The notes under the pieces were generated by a model, which worked only from the letters and a program-made list of their open reading frames with translations, had not been told where the DNA came from and did not search any database. Positions 24,500 through 33,619 of a DNA stretch of 64,000 nucleotides are shown one piece after another. A program made the position numbers and the translations under genes. Origin of the DNA: Asticcacaulis currens. Its GTDB lineage: Bacteria; Pseudomonadota; Alphaproteobacteria; Caulobacterales; Caulobacteraceae. The stretch lies in the NCBI RefSeq assembly GCF_028550395.1, contig NZ_JAQQKW010000013.1:25021-89020 (forward strand). Reading direction: 5' to 3'. How positions within the stretch are numbered: position 1 is the stretch's first letter; every line of letters starts with the position of its first letter.

Positions 24500-25091
24500 C
24501 CTTCTTCCTCGCCCACTCCCAGACGCGCCAGCCCAGCAGGACCGCGATGATCGCCGCATAGACCAGCGGCATCGACTTGTCGGCCTTGACCAGCAGGAAA
24601 TAGTGCAAGGCCCCCAGCGGCACGGTCACATAGATCAGCCGGTGGAGATTCCGCCACACCACCCCGCCCAGCCGCCGGATGGCCGCATTGAACGAGGTCA
24701 GCGCCAGCGGGATCAGCAGCACAAAGGCCGCCATGCCAAAGGTGATATAGGGTCGCTTGAGGATATCTGACCAGATCTGCGCCCAGTCGAAATACTGATC
24801 AATCACCACATAGCTCAGCAGGTGCAGCGTCACATAGCCAAAGGCAAACAGGCCGATGGGCCGCCGCCAGCGGATCAGCCGTCCCTGCCGAAACAGGCGC
24901 GCTAATGGCGTCAGGGCCAGACCCAACACCAGAAGCCGCAACCCCCATACCCCCAGTTGCCGCACCACCGTTTCAACCGGATTAACCCCCAGATCATTAT
25001 GGAAAAACCGCCACAGCAGCCACAGCACCGGCAACAGGCACAGGGCGCAGATCAGGGCGATATCCAGCGTAAACCCGCGCTTCGCTTTCAT
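24495..25091 (-). CDS. msrQ: MsrQ, heme-binding membrane subunit of MsrPQ
   Basis: A 198-residue six-helix membrane protein of the ferric-reductase-like family (YedZ). It takes electrons from the quinone pool or flavin and feeds the periplasmic methionine sulfoxide reductase MsrP. Heme-ligand histidines lie in VTLHLLSYV and WRNLHRLIYV, and the conserved RRPIGLFAF loop is present. Its ATG overlaps the msrP stop by one base (TGATG), so translation is coupled. The TAG stop falls inside a repeat element. Confidence 0.93.
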   Translation of the reverse strand: MKAKRGFTLDIALICALCLLPVLWLLWRFFHNDLGVNPVETVVRQLGVWGLRLLVLGLALTPLARLFRQGRLIRWRRPIGLFAFGYVTLHLLSYVVIDQYFDWAQIWSDILKRPYITFGMAAFVLLIPLALTSFNAAIRRLGGVVWRNLHRLIYVTVPLGALHYFLLVKADKSMPLVYAAIIAVLLGWRVWEWARKKV

Positions 25092-26020
25092 CAGTAGTAC
25101 TTTTTCAGGTCCATGCCGGCATAGAGGTGCGCGACATTTTCGGCATAGCCGTTGAACATCAGGGTCGGGCGGCGCTTGAATTCCCCAATGCGGCGCTCCG
25201 TGGCCTGCGACCAGCGCGGATGATCCACCTGCGGGTTCACATTGGAATAAAAGCCGTACTCGTTCGGCGCATACCGGTTCCACGAGGTCGGCGGCTCGCG
25301 CGTGGTGAAGGAAATCCGCACGATGGATTTGATGGATTTAAACCCGTACTTCCACGGCACAACCAGCCGGATCGGCGCGCCGTTCTGATTGGGAAGGAGG
25401 TCGCCATAAAGACCGACGGCCAGCAGGGCCAGCGGATTCATCGCCTCATCCATGCGCAGCCCCTCGACATAGGGCCATTGCAGGATTCGATCGGACACAC
25501 CGCGCATTTCCTTGGGCCGCAGCGCCGTCTCAAAGGCCACATATTTAGCCTTCGACAAGGGCTCGGCCCGCTTGATAACCTCGGCCAGCGGAATGCCGAT
25601 CCACGGAATGACCATCGACCAGCCTTCGACGCAACGCAGACGATATATGCGCTCCTCCAGCGCGCCCTTCAGCAGGGTTTCGATATCGACCGTCTGGGGT
25701 TTGGCGCAGTCGCCATCGAGCTTGACCGTCCACGGCCGCGTGGTCAGGGCCGAGGCGTATTTAACCGGCTCCAGCTTATCGGTGCCGAACTCATAGAAGT
25801 TGTTGTAGCCCGTCACGGCTTCGAGGTCGGTCGGCGTCTCATTGGTCCAGAAGGTACGTTTGGCATTCAGCTTGCCCGTCACCTGCGCGGCTTGCGCCCC
25901 CGCCCCGGCCAGCCCCAGGCCGAAGCCGATCCCCGCCGCCATGATCTCGCGCCGCCGTATATAGACCTCCTTGGGGGTGACGTCGTTGTCGGTCAGGTCG
26001 GGGGTGTGGCGGATCAACAT
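25091..26020 (-). CDS. msrP: MsrP, periplasmic molybdopterin methionine sulfoxide reductase
   Basis: A 309-residue catalytic subunit that repairs oxidised methionine in envelope proteins. The N-terminus has a twin-arginine export signal ([23 protein letters not shown]). Cys130 in [14 protein letters not shown] is the molybdenum ligand, and the SUOX-fold blocks ([34 protein letters not shown]) are intact. The start has GGAGA eight bases upstream. It forms an operon with msrQ. Confidence 0.96.
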   Translation of the reverse strand: MLIRHTPDLTDNDVTPKEVYIRRREIMAAGIGFGLGLAGAGAQAAQVTGKLNAKRTFWTNETPTDLEAVTGYNNFYEFGTDKLEPVKYASALTTRPWTVKLDGDCAKPQTVDIETLLKGALEERIYRLRCVEGWSMVIPWIGIPLAEVIKRAEPLSKAKYVAFETALRPKEMRGVSDRILQWPYVEGLRMDEAMNPLALLAVGLYGDLLPNQNGAPIRLVVPWKYGFKSIKSIVRISFTTREPPTSWNRYAPNEYGFYSNVNPQVDHPRWSQATERRIGEFKRRPTLMFNGYAENVAHLYAGMDLKKYY

Positions 26021-26162
26021 GGGCAGTCTCCGTGAGTTCTACCAAGGTCATTGAAAATAGCACTCGGTATGCTGTTCGCGGCCGGATGCGATCCGCATCT
26101 TGGGCTGCTGGCATTACTCAGGACTATACGCAGAAACCGGCCATTTGGTGACACGCTAAATG

Positions 26163-26192
26163 CAAAAAAGGCCGGTGCCCCCTGCACCGGCC
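26163..26192 (-). terminator. Rho-independent terminator for the peptidoglycan-binding gene
   Basis: A perfect 9-bp stem (GGCCGGTGC / GCACCGGCC) with a 5-base loop has an A-run at 26164-26169, which is a T-run on the minus strand. It lies 10 bases past the stop of the gene ending at 26202. Confidence 0.88.
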
Positions 26193-26201
26193 CTCCCCAA
26201 C

Positions 26202-27461
26202 CTAATGTATCTTCACACCGAGGGCCTCAGCCGCCTCGACCGAAATCTGGCCTTGCGGCAGGCCCTGATCGGCCTGAAACTTCTGCATGGCCGCCACGGT
26301 CTTCGTCCCCAGCGTGCCATCGACCGGACCGGGATCATAGCCGCGCTGTTTCAGCGCCATCTGTATGGCCTTGACCTTGTCCGGCGTGGTGTTGCGTTCG
26401 CACAGAACCTCGCGCCACACGGGTTCGGGCGCCTTGACGACGCGCGTCTTTTCGACATTGCGGTATTCGGGTTCGATCCGGCGCGTCTCGGTACGGGCAG
26501 GAGACAGAATTTCTTTATATTTTTCGGTGCGATACGTGGCCGCGACCGGCTCCTCGATCACCTTTCCTTCGCGCTCGATGATGACGCGTTCGACCTTTTC
26601 GATCTTCGGCTTGACCCAGACCCGTCGCACCGTCGCAGGTGCCACCTCGACAAGGCGCTCTACGCGCCTGTATTCCGCCGGCACCTCTTTCAGGCACCAC
26701 ACGGTCTGGGCCGAGCCTTTTTGCAGATATTCCGTCGTCTCCGGCCCGCCCTGAATCACCACCGGGTCCTTGCCGGGCCAGGTCAGCATACCGTCGGCGC
26801 GATAACGCACCGGCTGATGATCGCCGGGCGTCACCAGAGCCGCCCCCGTGGCAATGCCTTCCGAGCGCACCCATTCCTGACGCGCCGGGCGCACCATGAC
26901 GCTTTCGACGCGCTTTTCATAAACGGGCGGCACCGGCTCCTCGGACCAGTACCCTTCCTGAACCACACGGTCTTCGACCACGGTGCGCGTGACCGGTTTG
27001 ATCACCTCACGCCGGACGTATGCAGGCTTATCCACCACCTGACGTTCGGCCCAGCGCCACTTTTCTTCCACCGTATAGGTTTCAAAGCGTTCGGGCTTGA
27101 CGATCTCCCGCTCGGTATAGGCTTCCAGAACCGGAGCCTTCATCAGGCGCGTGTAGCACTGATTGGGCCGCGCCTCTTTAACCACCGAAGCCGGCAGGTC
27201 CGGATGATCGCCCGCCACCGCCCCGGCCGGGCAATCGCCCGGGCGGGCTGACGGACTGACGACCGGCGCCTTGGCTTCCCCCATATAGACGCCCTGCGCC
27301 CCCGAAGCCCCATAAGCGGACGGGGTGTCCTTCAGGACCGAACCCGAAACCGGTTTCACCACGGGCCGGGTCGCGGCTTCGCCCGCCACGGCCCCTGCGG
27401 CGCACGCCACAACCGCCAGCGCCAGCAACGACGCACCGGTGTTCAGCGTCCAGTTCCTCAT
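26202..27461 (-). CDS. Envelope protein with valine/arginine-rich repeats and a C-terminal peptidoglycan-binding domain
   Basis: A 419-residue exported protein. The N-terminus is a signal with a possible lipobox (ALAVVAC, Cys near residue 17). The middle (about residues 100-350) holds degenerate repeats built on Y-x-x-V/R-x-E-x-V-x-x-P units, such as EVIKPVTRTVVEDRVV and EVPAEYRRVERLVEV. Residues about 355-417 form a PG_binding_1 domain (KVKAIQMALKQRGYDPGPVDG). Similar repeat-plus-PGB proteins occur across proteobacteria with no assigned function. The ATG at 27461 is chosen because GAGGT stands 7 bases upstream. A CtrA-type box lies 37 bases upstream, suggesting cell-cycle expression. Confidence 0.82.
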   Translation of the reverse strand: MRNWTLNTGASLLALAVVACAAGAVAGEAATRPVVKPVSGSVLKDTPSAYGASGAQGVYMGEAKAPVVSPSARPGDCPAGAVAGDHPDLPASVVKEARPNQCYTRLMKAPVLEAYTEREIVKPERFETYTVEEKWRWAERQVVDKPAYVRREVIKPVTRTVVEDRVVQEGYWSEEPVPPVYEKRVESVMVRPARQEWVRSEGIATGAALVTPGDHQPVRYRADGMLTWPGKDPVVIQGGPETTEYLQKGSAQTVWCLKEVPAEYRRVERLVEVAPATVRRVWVKPKIEKVERVIIEREGKVIEEPVAATYRTEKYKEILSPARTETRRIEPEYRNVEKTRVVKAPEPVWREVLCERNTTPDKVKAIQMALKQRGYDPGPVDGTLGTKTVAAMQKFQADQGLPQGQISVEAAEALGVKIH

Positions 27462-27497
27462 CTCAGCCACCTCACAGACAAATCAGTCGCCGGAACC

Positions 27498-27512
27498 TTA
27501 ACGCCTTATTAA
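27498..27512 (-). promoter_or_regulatory. CtrA-type box (TTAA-N7-TTAA)
   Basis: TTAA (27498-27501), a 7-base spacer and TTAA (27509-27512) exactly match the consensus of the Caulobacterales cell-cycle master regulator CtrA. The box ends 37 bases before the ATG of the peptidoglycan-binding envelope gene. I found no other exact match in the intergenic regions I inspected. Confidence 0.6.
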
Positions 27513-27569
27513 CCCTCACGCCAACCCAACTCGCGCCTTTCGGGTAAAATTAAACGCAATCACAGCCTG

Positions 27570-29399
27570 TTACTTGCGCGTGCCGTCCAGCCACGCCGCC
27601 ACCCAGAAGAGCGGCGCGTTCCAGTTGACCGCCACCTCATTGGTCGAATAGCTGCCGATACGGTCCACATAGCAGGTCTGTGGTGCGCAGCCCTTGAGAT
27701 GCGCCACCGCCTCCGCGTCGGAAGGGTTTTGATTCGGCCCGCCGGCGATGACGCCCGGCGGCGGCGGCGGCAACTGGCCGTCATTGGCCCAGAAACGATG
27801 ATGCGGGTGCTGCATAGCGCGCTCGCCATATCCCGAAACATAGCTGAAATTCAGCGGGTTACGACCCAGAACATAATCCATCAGATTGACCGCTTCGGTG
27901 CGATAGGCCAACTCGCCGCTAAAGTCGGCGGCGCGGGCGAAGAGCAGGGCGCGGTTCATGAAATCCGCCGTAGAGCCCCAGACATAGGGCTTGTGGAAAG
28001 CGATGTGATAGCCCTGCCCGGCGGTTTCACCACGCATTGCCGCTGCGCGGCCCACCACCGCCTGACGCGCCGCCGGGCGCAGGGGCGTATCCACCGTCGC
28101 CAATGTGAGCGTGCCCAGCGTATCGACCTTGCCCCAACTGAAATCCGTGGCGGTCAGATAGTGTGGCGAGGCCTTCACCGCGTCGGCATAGGCCGCTTCG
28201 CCCGTGGTGGCATAAAGCTCCGCCGCCGCCCAATAGAATTCGTCGCTCAGTTGCCCGTCACCATAGCCCCCGCCGCCGCCCGGCAGGACGTCGATGGCGT
28301 AGGCGTCGGGCACGCGCTTCGCCGCCGCATAGGCCTTTCTGGCCGCGTTCAGACAGCGGTCGGCATAGGCATCGTCCACGCCCTTGAAGACCCGCGCACA
28401 CTGCGCCGCCGTCGCCGCCAGATTGAGCGTCGCCGCCGTGGAAGGATAGCTGAGGCCACGCTTTTCCTTATCGAGATGCGGCGGGGTCGGCACCGCGGTC
28501 CAGTGTTCGTCGTGCATCTTGTGATGGGCCATGCCCGATGCATCGACGCGGGTAAATTTGAGTTTATCCAGAGACTTGCGCTGATCTCCTAAGGGCAGGG
28601 TCAGGGTCTGGCCGTCCGGCACCTGCATGGCCAGCAGGAAGTCCATCTCAAAGCGCACTTCGTCGAGCAGGTCATTCCTGCCGTTGCCCGCTTCGGGGAT
28701 CTTGACGCGGCCATCGTCAAAGCTGCGGTCGCCCCGCGCCTGCGCTACCTCATAGGCGTTCATCAGCGTCCAGACGGCGATACCGCCATTGACCACATAC
28801 TTGCCCTGATCACCCGCATCGTACCAGCCCTTCGAGACATCGAGCGTATAGGGACAGCCGCCCCAGTCATTGCCGCGATAATCCTTCGGGCCCCAGCAGG
28901 TAACGATCTCCTTTTCGTGGGCTACGGGCCGGGCGAAGCGCTCACCGACATATTTCGCCTCGATCGGCACACTGGCGCGCTGATGATAGAAGAAGGCCAG
29001 AGCGTCGTATTTCAATGATTGATAAACATCGGCGCGAATGTCGAAAGGCGTGCTTTTTAGACCTGCGACGTTGAGTACATACCCTTTTCCCGGCTGAGTG
29101 AAGCCCGTAAATTCGATGCGGTGAACGGACTGGCCCGAACTAAGGTCCGACCCGAATTCAATGGTTGGCCCCGTCGCCACCACCTTACCTGTGGCATCAC
29201 GTAGCTCCCATTTCATCCAGTCCGTTTCCGGCGTCACGAGGATAGCCGTCTTCGCGCCATTTGTCTGGAAGCCAGTCTGATTAACCGAAATAGCTCGGAC
29301 ATCGACCAAAATCGGAGAGGTTTGCGCGATGGCCTTAGTCATTAGACCTGCGAGCAGACAACTGGTCCATATACCCGCCTTCAAGCCATCCATACGCAT
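27570..29399 (-). CDS. Glycoside hydrolase family 9 (endoglucanase-type cellulase)
   Basis: A 609-residue secreted GH9 enzyme that hydrolyses beta-1,4-glucan by inversion. A signal peptide (GIWTSCLLAGLMTKAIAQ) precedes an Ig-like CelD_N domain (about residues 28-115) and the (alpha/alpha)6 catalytic domain (about 120-607). The two catalytic Asp sit in GWYDAGDQGKYVVNG and the general acid Glu in YSTNEVAVNWNAPL; HHRFWAND is the conserved substrate-site histidine region. I chose the ATG at 29399, which has GAGAGGGA six bases upstream. The gene stands alone, with a promoter-embedded LacI-type palindrome. Confidence 0.93.
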   Translation of the reverse strand: MRMDGLKAGIWTSCLLAGLMTKAIAQTSPILVDVRAISVNQTGFQTNGAKTAILVTPETDWMKWELRDATGKVVATGPTIEFGSDLSSGQSVHRIEFTGFTQPGKGYVLNVAGLKSTPFDIRADVYQSLKYDALAFFYHQRASVPIEAKYVGERFARPVAHEKEIVTCWGPKDYRGNDWGGCPYTLDVSKGWYDAGDQGKYVVNGGIAVWTLMNAYEVAQARGDRSFDDGRVKIPEAGNGRNDLLDEVRFEMDFLLAMQVPDGQTLTLPLGDQRKSLDKLKFTRVDASGMAHHKMHDEHWTAVPTPPHLDKEKRGLSYPSTAATLNLAATAAQCARVFKGVDDAYADRCLNAARKAYAAAKRVPDAYAIDVLPGGGGGYGDGQLSDEFYWAAAELYATTGEAAYADAVKASPHYLTATDFSWGKVDTLGTLTLATVDTPLRPAARQAVVGRAAAMRGETAGQGYHIAFHKPYVWGSTADFMNRALLFARAADFSGELAYRTEAVNLMDYVLGRNPLNFSYVSGYGERAMQHPHHRFWANDGQLPPPPPGVIAGGPNQNPSDAEAVAHLKGCAPQTCYVDRIGSYSTNEVAVNWNAPLFWVAAWLDGTRK

Positions 29400-29415
29400 A
29401 GTTTTCCCTCTCAAT

Positions 29416-29443
29416 ATTTTACGACAGCGCTGTCTTTTCCCAA
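29416..29443 (-). promoter_or_regulatory. Cellulase promoter with a LacI-type operator in the spacer
   Basis: On the minus strand a -35-like TTGGGA (29443-29438) and a -10-like TAAAAT (29421-29416) are separated by 16 bases. The spacer contains GACAGCGCTGTC (29423-29434), a perfect 12-bp palindrome with the central GCGC typical of LacI-family operators. Binding there would block RNA polymerase, so sugar-responsive repression of the GH9 gene is inferred. Confidence 0.6.
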
Positions 29444-29552
29444 GAGGTAACACAGGCACAACCTCTGTCCAGCCCGTTTTAGCTTGACATTGAAAGCCTG
29501 CCCCGTATCACGCGGGGGCATTTTCTGAGTCTGCTCAACCGAAGGCCTTGCC

Positions 29553-30857
29553 ATGATCCCCCGTTATTCCCGTCAGGACGCCGCCGCCATCTGGGACCCT
29601 TCGACCAAGTACAAGATCTGGTTCGAAATCGAGGCCCACGCCGCCACCAAGATGGCGGAATTGGGGGTCATCCCGAACGAGGCCGCCGAAACCCTGTGGG
29701 CCAAAGGCAAGGACGCGTCATTCGACGCGGACCGTATTGACGAGATCGAGCGCACGGTGAAGCACGACGTCATCGCCTTCCTGACCCACGTCTCGGAAAT
29801 CGTCGGGCCGGAAGCGCGCTTCCTGCATCAGGGGATGACCTCTTCGGACGTGCTCGACACCTGTTTCGCGGTTCAGCTTCAGCGCTCGGCTGATCTGCTG
29901 ATCGAAGGCGTCGATCTGGTGCTGGCGGCGCTGAAAAAACGCGCCCTTGAGCACAAGTTCACCCCGACGGTCGGCCGTTCGCACGGCATCCATGCCGAAC
30001 CGGTGACGTTTGGCCTGAAGCTGGCCGGTTACTACGCCGAATTCGTGCGCGCCCGTAAGCGTCTTGAGGTCGCGCGTGAGGAAATCTCGACCTGCGCCAT
30101 TTCCGGTGCCGTCGGGACCTTCGCCAATGTCTCTCCCGAAGTCGAAGCCTATGTAGCCGAAAAAATGGGTCTGAGCGTCGAGCCAGTCTCGACCCAGGTC
30201 ATCCCGCGCGACCGTCACGCCGCCTTCTTCGCGGCGCTGGGCGTCGTGGCCTCCTCCATCGAGCGTCTGGCCGTGGAAATCCGTCACCTGCAACGCACCG
30301 AAGTGCTGGAAGCCGAAGAATTTTTCTCCAAGGGGCAGAAGGGTTCGTCGGCCATGCCGCACAAGCGCAACCCCGTCCTGACCGAAAACCTGACCGGCCT
30401 GGCCCGTCTGGTGCGCTCGGCCGTCGTCCCGGCTATGGAAAACGTCGCCCTGTGGCACGAGCGCGATATTTCGCACTCCTCGGTCGAACGCGGCATCGCA
30501 CCGGACGCCTGTGTGCATCTGGACTTTGCCCTGCGCCGTCTGGCGGGCGTTATGGAAAACCTGATGGTTTATCCGGAAAACATGCAGAAGAACCTCGACC
30601 GTCTGGGCGGCCTCGTCCACTCGCAGCGCGTGCTGCTGGCCCTGACGCAAAAGGGCATGTCACGCGAAGACAGCTATTCGGCGGTTCAGCGCAACGCCAT
30701 GCGCGTCTGGCGCGGCGAAGGCAATTTCCTCGACTTCCTCAGCGCCGACGAGGACGTGTCGAAATTCTTTACCCGCGAAGAGCTTGAGCCCTTCTTCGAC
30801 CTCGGCTACCACACCAAGCATGTCGATACGATCTTCGCCCGCGTGTTCGGGGTGTAG
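29553..30857 (+). CDS. purB: Adenylosuccinate lyase
   Basis: A 434-residue enzyme with two roles: cleaving SAICAR to AICAR and adenylosuccinate to AMP. The fumarase/ASL-superfamily signature GSSAMPHKRNP is at about residues 264-274, TSSDVLDT carries conserved substrate contacts, and VGRSHGIHAEP contains the catalytic His. The length is typical of the short bacterial form. It opens the window's purine block, though 2 kb and three other genes separate it from purC. Confidence 0.96.
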   Translation: MIPRYSRQDAAAIWDPSTKYKIWFEIEAHAATKMAELGVIPNEAAETLWAKGKDASFDADRIDEIERTVKHDVIAFLTHVSEIVGPEARFLHQGMTSSDVLDTCFAVQLQRSADLLIEGVDLVLAALKKRALEHKFTPTVGRSHGIHAEPVTFGLKLAGYYAEFVRARKRLEVAREEISTCAISGAVGTFANVSPEVEAYVAEKMGLSVEPVSTQVIPRDRHAAFFAALGVVASSIERLAVEIRHLQRTEVLEAEEFFSKGQKGSSAMPHKRNPVLTENLTGLARLVRSAVVPAMENVALWHERDISHSSVERGIAPDACVHLDFALRRLAGVMENLMVYPENMQKNLDRLGGLVHSQRVLLALTQKGMSREDSYSAVQRNAMRVWRGEGNFLDFLSADEDVSKFFTREELEPFFDLGYHTKHVDTIFARVFGV

Positions 30858-30864
30858 TTAAATC

Positions 30865-30950
30865 ATACCTCCCCAGCTTGCTGAGGAGGGGGACCGCACG
30901 AACCGCAAGTGAGATGCGGTGGTGGGTCCTTACCTGTGACTGGCCTTCCA
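30865..30950. repeat. Intergenic hairpin element, copy D (diverged half element)
   Basis: Directly after purB there is ATACCTCCCC-AGCTTGCTG-AGGAGGGGGA, a hairpin of the same CCTCCC/GGAGG style as copies A-C, followed by CCGCACGAACCGCAAG and GATGCGGTGGTGGG. It lacks the 11-bp ends of copies A and B and is shorter, so it may be a related or distinct family member. Confidence 0.55.
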
Positions 30951-30960
30951 AAGGTTCCCC

Positions 30961-31665
30961 ATGTCCCTTTCCCTTCTGACCGACGCTTTCGACTTTGCCG
31001 GCTACCGCGACCGTTTTACGCGCAAGGGCCGCATCCGGCTCGAAGGGGCCCTGTCGCACGAGGACGCCCACGCCGTTCATCACGCGCTGGAGCAGCAGAC
31101 CCTGTGGGAACTGCATCTGGTCGATAGCGAAGGCCAGCCGGACATCATCTCGCGCACCGAACTTGAGACGCTCAATCCGTCGGAGATTCAGGACCGCCTC
31201 GCCGCCGCCGCCGAACGCGCCCAGACGGGCTTAAGTTTCCTGCACCTCGGCTATGACCTGACCTCAAAAGAGGCGCTGATGAATCTGGGCGAAGACCATC
31301 CACTGTTCGCGCTGGCGCAACTTGTGTGGTCAGCAGACTTTGCGGCCTTCTGCGAAAACCTGACCGGCCTGTCGGGGCTGAAACTGCAAAGCCTGATCGC
31401 CACTGGCTACCGCCCCGGCGACTTTTTCACCATGCATACGGACGCACAAGCCGCCCTGACCTTTGAATGGAACTTCACGCACGACTGGCGCTCGGACTGG
31501 GGCGGGCAGATCCTGTTCCATTCGCCGTCGGGCGATATTGAAGGCGGTATCATGCCACGCCTCAACGATCTGGCCCTCTATGCCGGGGATCAGCCGCGCT
31601 CGGTCGCCTCTCTGGCGGCCTATGCCGGCGCGCCACGGTTTGCGGTCACCGGGCGATTTGTTTAA
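30961..31665 (+). CDS. 2OG-Fe(II) oxygenase-like protein with substituted iron ligand
   Basis: A 234-residue prolyl-4-hydroxylase-like double-stranded beta-helix protein. The first two iron ligands are present as H159 and D161 (MHTDAQ). The region that normally reads P-H-S-V and supplies the distal His reads QPRSVASL, with Arg213 instead, while the 2-oxoglutarate-binding Arg is retained in APRFAVTGRF (R226). Without the third ligand, ordinary hydroxylase activity is doubtful. The stop overlaps that of the convergent gene at TTAA. It is unrelated by function to the purine genes around it. Confidence 0.8.
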   Translation: MSLSLLTDAFDFAGYRDRFTRKGRIRLEGALSHEDAHAVHHALEQQTLWELHLVDSEGQPDIISRTELETLNPSEIQDRLAAAAERAQTGLSFLHLGYDLTSKEALMNLGEDHPLFALAQLVWSADFAAFCENLTGLSGLKLQSLIATGYRPGDFFTMHTDAQAALTFEWNFTHDWRSDWGGQILFHSPSGDIEGGIMPRLNDLALYAGDQPRSVASLAAYAGAPRFAVTGRFV

Positions 31666-32165
31666 TCGCTAAGCACATAAGGTCGAAACTCTTCGCCTGT
31701 CCAGATATAGAGGGCCGATCCGGCTTCGAAGGTAAACACCTCGAAGGCATCGGTCTTGGTCGTTACTTCTGGCTGACAGGACTGATTATCTGGACCTGAT
31801 GTTTTACCGCATACAGTCTTATAGGTGCCCGGTTTGACCGTCTTGACACCCGCACGAGGCATATCGTTTCTCAAGGACAATAACTGTGAGGGCAATCCAG
31901 CTATAAGGCCATTTCCAAGTTTTATAAGGACAACGACTTGGCCTTTGGCATTCTTGTAGAAACCAACCTCATCAGCCCGACCATCGCCATCAAAATCGCC
32001 TGTGTCCGAGAGGTAGGCGTTCGGATGTTTCTTGCGAAGCGCGAAGTCGGAATGCTGTTTGACATCGGCGGCTGTAACCGGAGACAAAGGCCCTTCTACC
32101 TGAAGCGCAAAGGCAGGCGAAACCACCAAGCCTGACAAAAGGATAAATCCGATAAGCCGTCTCAT
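31662..32165 (-). CDS. Secreted protein with an FG-GAP/EF-hand-like calcium loop
   Basis: A 167-residue exported protein of unknown function. The signal peptide is RRLIGFILLSGLVVSPAFA. The segment GDFDGDGRADEVGFY (about residues 56-70) has the D-x-D-x-D-G pattern of calcium-binding VCBS/FG-GAP repeats, here present once. A Cys pair (VCGKTSG...SCQPE) may form a disulfide. It is monocistronic and convergent with the oxygenase gene. Confidence 0.75.
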   Translation of the reverse strand: MRRLIGFILLSGLVVSPAFALQVEGPLSPVTAADVKQHSDFALRKKHPNAYLSDTGDFDGDGRADEVGFYKNAKGQVVVLIKLGNGLIAGLPSQLLSLRNDMPRAGVKTVKPGTYKTVCGKTSGPDNQSCQPEVTTKTDAFEVFTFEAGSALYIWTGEEFRPYVLSD

Positions 32166-32179
32166 CTTTCCCCCGCACT

Positions 32180-32206
32180 AAAAAACCCGGCCTTGTGAGC
32201 CGGGTT
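32180..32206 (-). terminator. Terminator of the zeta-inhibitor gene
   Basis: The stem AACCCGGC / GCCGGGTT with a 7-base loop has an A-run at 32180-32185, which is a T-run on the minus strand. It lies 20 bases beyond the stop of the gene at 32227. Confidence 0.85.
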
Positions 32207-32226
32207 CGTATCTTACTGGTCGTTTT

Positions 32227-32550
32227 TTACTGTTCGTTTTTGAGAGCTTCGCGCGCCTGAGCCAGAAACTCGACCACCTTGGTTCGCACCTCTGTCTCGC
32301 GGACCGGGATGTTGGAGGCCGTCAGGTCACCCAGCACCTTGCGAATCACGTCTTCCTCGCCCGGCTGCTCGAAATCGGCGCGCACCACGGCCTTGGCGTA
32401 GTTTTCGAGATTGTCGCCGGACAGGCCCATCTTTTCGCCAGCCCACAGGCCGATCATGCGGTTACGGCGCGCCACAGCCTTGAATTCAAATTCTTCGTTG
32501 TGGGCGAACTGCGCTTCGAAACCTTTGGATCGGTCATCAAACGTCGTCAT
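32227..32550 (-). CDS. DUF1476 protein, F1-ATPase zeta-inhibitor type
   Basis: A 107-residue, all-helical protein (begins MTTFDDRSKGFEAQFAHNEE) matching the alphaproteobacterial zeta subunit. In Paracoccus this protein binds the F1 sector and blocks ATP hydrolysis, in the manner of mitochondrial IF1. Conserved RRNRMIGLWAGEKMGLSG is present. The reading frame continues upstream to 33006, but that part lies antisense to purC, so I start at the ATG at 32550, preceded by GGGAT- and AGG-like bases. Neighbouring purC is divergent; this DUF1476-purC arrangement recurs in Alphaproteobacteria. Confidence 0.9.
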   Translation of the reverse strand: MTTFDDRSKGFEAQFAHNEEFEFKAVARRNRMIGLWAGEKMGLSGDNLENYAKAVVRADFEQPGEEDVIRKVLGDLTASNIPVRETEVRTKVVEFLAQAREALKNEQ

Positions 32551-32796
32551 AGGGATAAACCTCACTTGTCCTTTCGGTTTTAATGCGCGCCATGACCCCG
32601 CGCAACACAAACCGTCATTTACATCACAAAAGTTTTTGATTATTGGCTGCACCCAATCGCATCCTTGGGATGCCTCTTTCACAGCCGTGCGGCAGACGCC
32701 CTTTTCAAACCCTCCCCGACACCCCTCACCGGCTGGCCCGGACGGTTTGACTATTCCGACGTCTGCACATGCGCTGCCCTTTCTGGAGATGGCGCC

Positions 32797-33555
32797 ATGA
32801 CCACCCGCCGCAAGAAGATTTACGAAGGCAAGGCCAAGATCCTGTACGAAGGCCCTGAGCCCGGTACGCTGGTCCAATACTTCAAGGACGACGCCACCGC
32901 CTTCAACGGCGAGAAGAAGGCCCAGCTTGAAGGCAAGGGCGTCATCAACAACCGCATCAGCGAGTTCGTGATGACCCGTCTGACGCAGATCGGCGTGCAA
33001 AACCACTTCATCAAGCGCCTCTCCTTACGCGAACAACTGATCCGCGAAGTCGAGATCATCCCGCTGGAAGTCGTCTGCCGCAATGTCGTCGCCGGTTCGA
33101 TGGCCAAGCGCTTCAACCTGCCCGAAGGCCAGCAACTGCCGCGTTCCATCATCGAGTTCTACTATAAGAACGACGAGATGGGCGATCCCATGATTACGGA
33201 AGAGCACATCACGGCCTTCAACTGGGCCACCACACAGGAAATCGACGACATTCTGGCCATGACGCTGCGCGTCAATGACTTCCTGTGCGGCATGTTCGCC
33301 GCCGTCGGCATCACCCTGGTCGATTTCAAGATCGAGTTCGGCCGCCTGTTCGAAGGCGAATTCTCGCGCGTCATCCTCGCTGACGAGATCAGCCCCGATT
33401 CGTGCCGTCTGTGGGACACGCAGTCGGGCGAAAAGCTGGACAAGGACCGTTTCCGCCGCGATCTGGGCGACGTGATCGAGTCCTATACAGAGGTCGCCAA
33501 GCGCCTTGGGATCATGAAGGACATGCCCCGCGTCATCGAGGGCGGTGCGCAGTAA
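32797..33555 (+). CDS. purC: SAICAR synthetase PurC
   Basis: A 252-residue ATP-dependent ligase joining CAIR and aspartate in purine synthesis. Family signatures include [16 protein letters not shown] at the N-terminus, [13 protein letters not shown], the LVDFKIEFG strand and [14 protein letters not shown] (metal and substrate binding). I start at ATG 32797, with TGGAGATGG upstream; an in-frame ATG at 32665 adds 44 residues with no homology and would crowd the divergent promoter. It is followed by purS 64 bases later. Confidence 0.95.
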   Translation: MTTRRKKIYEGKAKILYEGPEPGTLVQYFKDDATAFNGEKKAQLEGKGVINNRISEFVMTRLTQIGVQNHFIKRLSLREQLIREVEIIPLEVVCRNVVAGSMAKRFNLPEGQQLPRSIIEFYYKNDEMGDPMITEEHITAFNWATTQEIDDILAMTLRVNDFLCGMFAAVGITLVDFKIEFGRLFEGEFSRVILADEISPDSCRLWDTQSGEKLDKDRFRRDLGDVIESYTEVAKRLGIMKDMPRVIEGGAQ

Positions 33556-33619
33556 TCTCCCCCTGAAGTCCATCGGTTCCGGTGGACTTTTTGCTTACTC
33601 TCTTAAACGAAGTGAAAAG

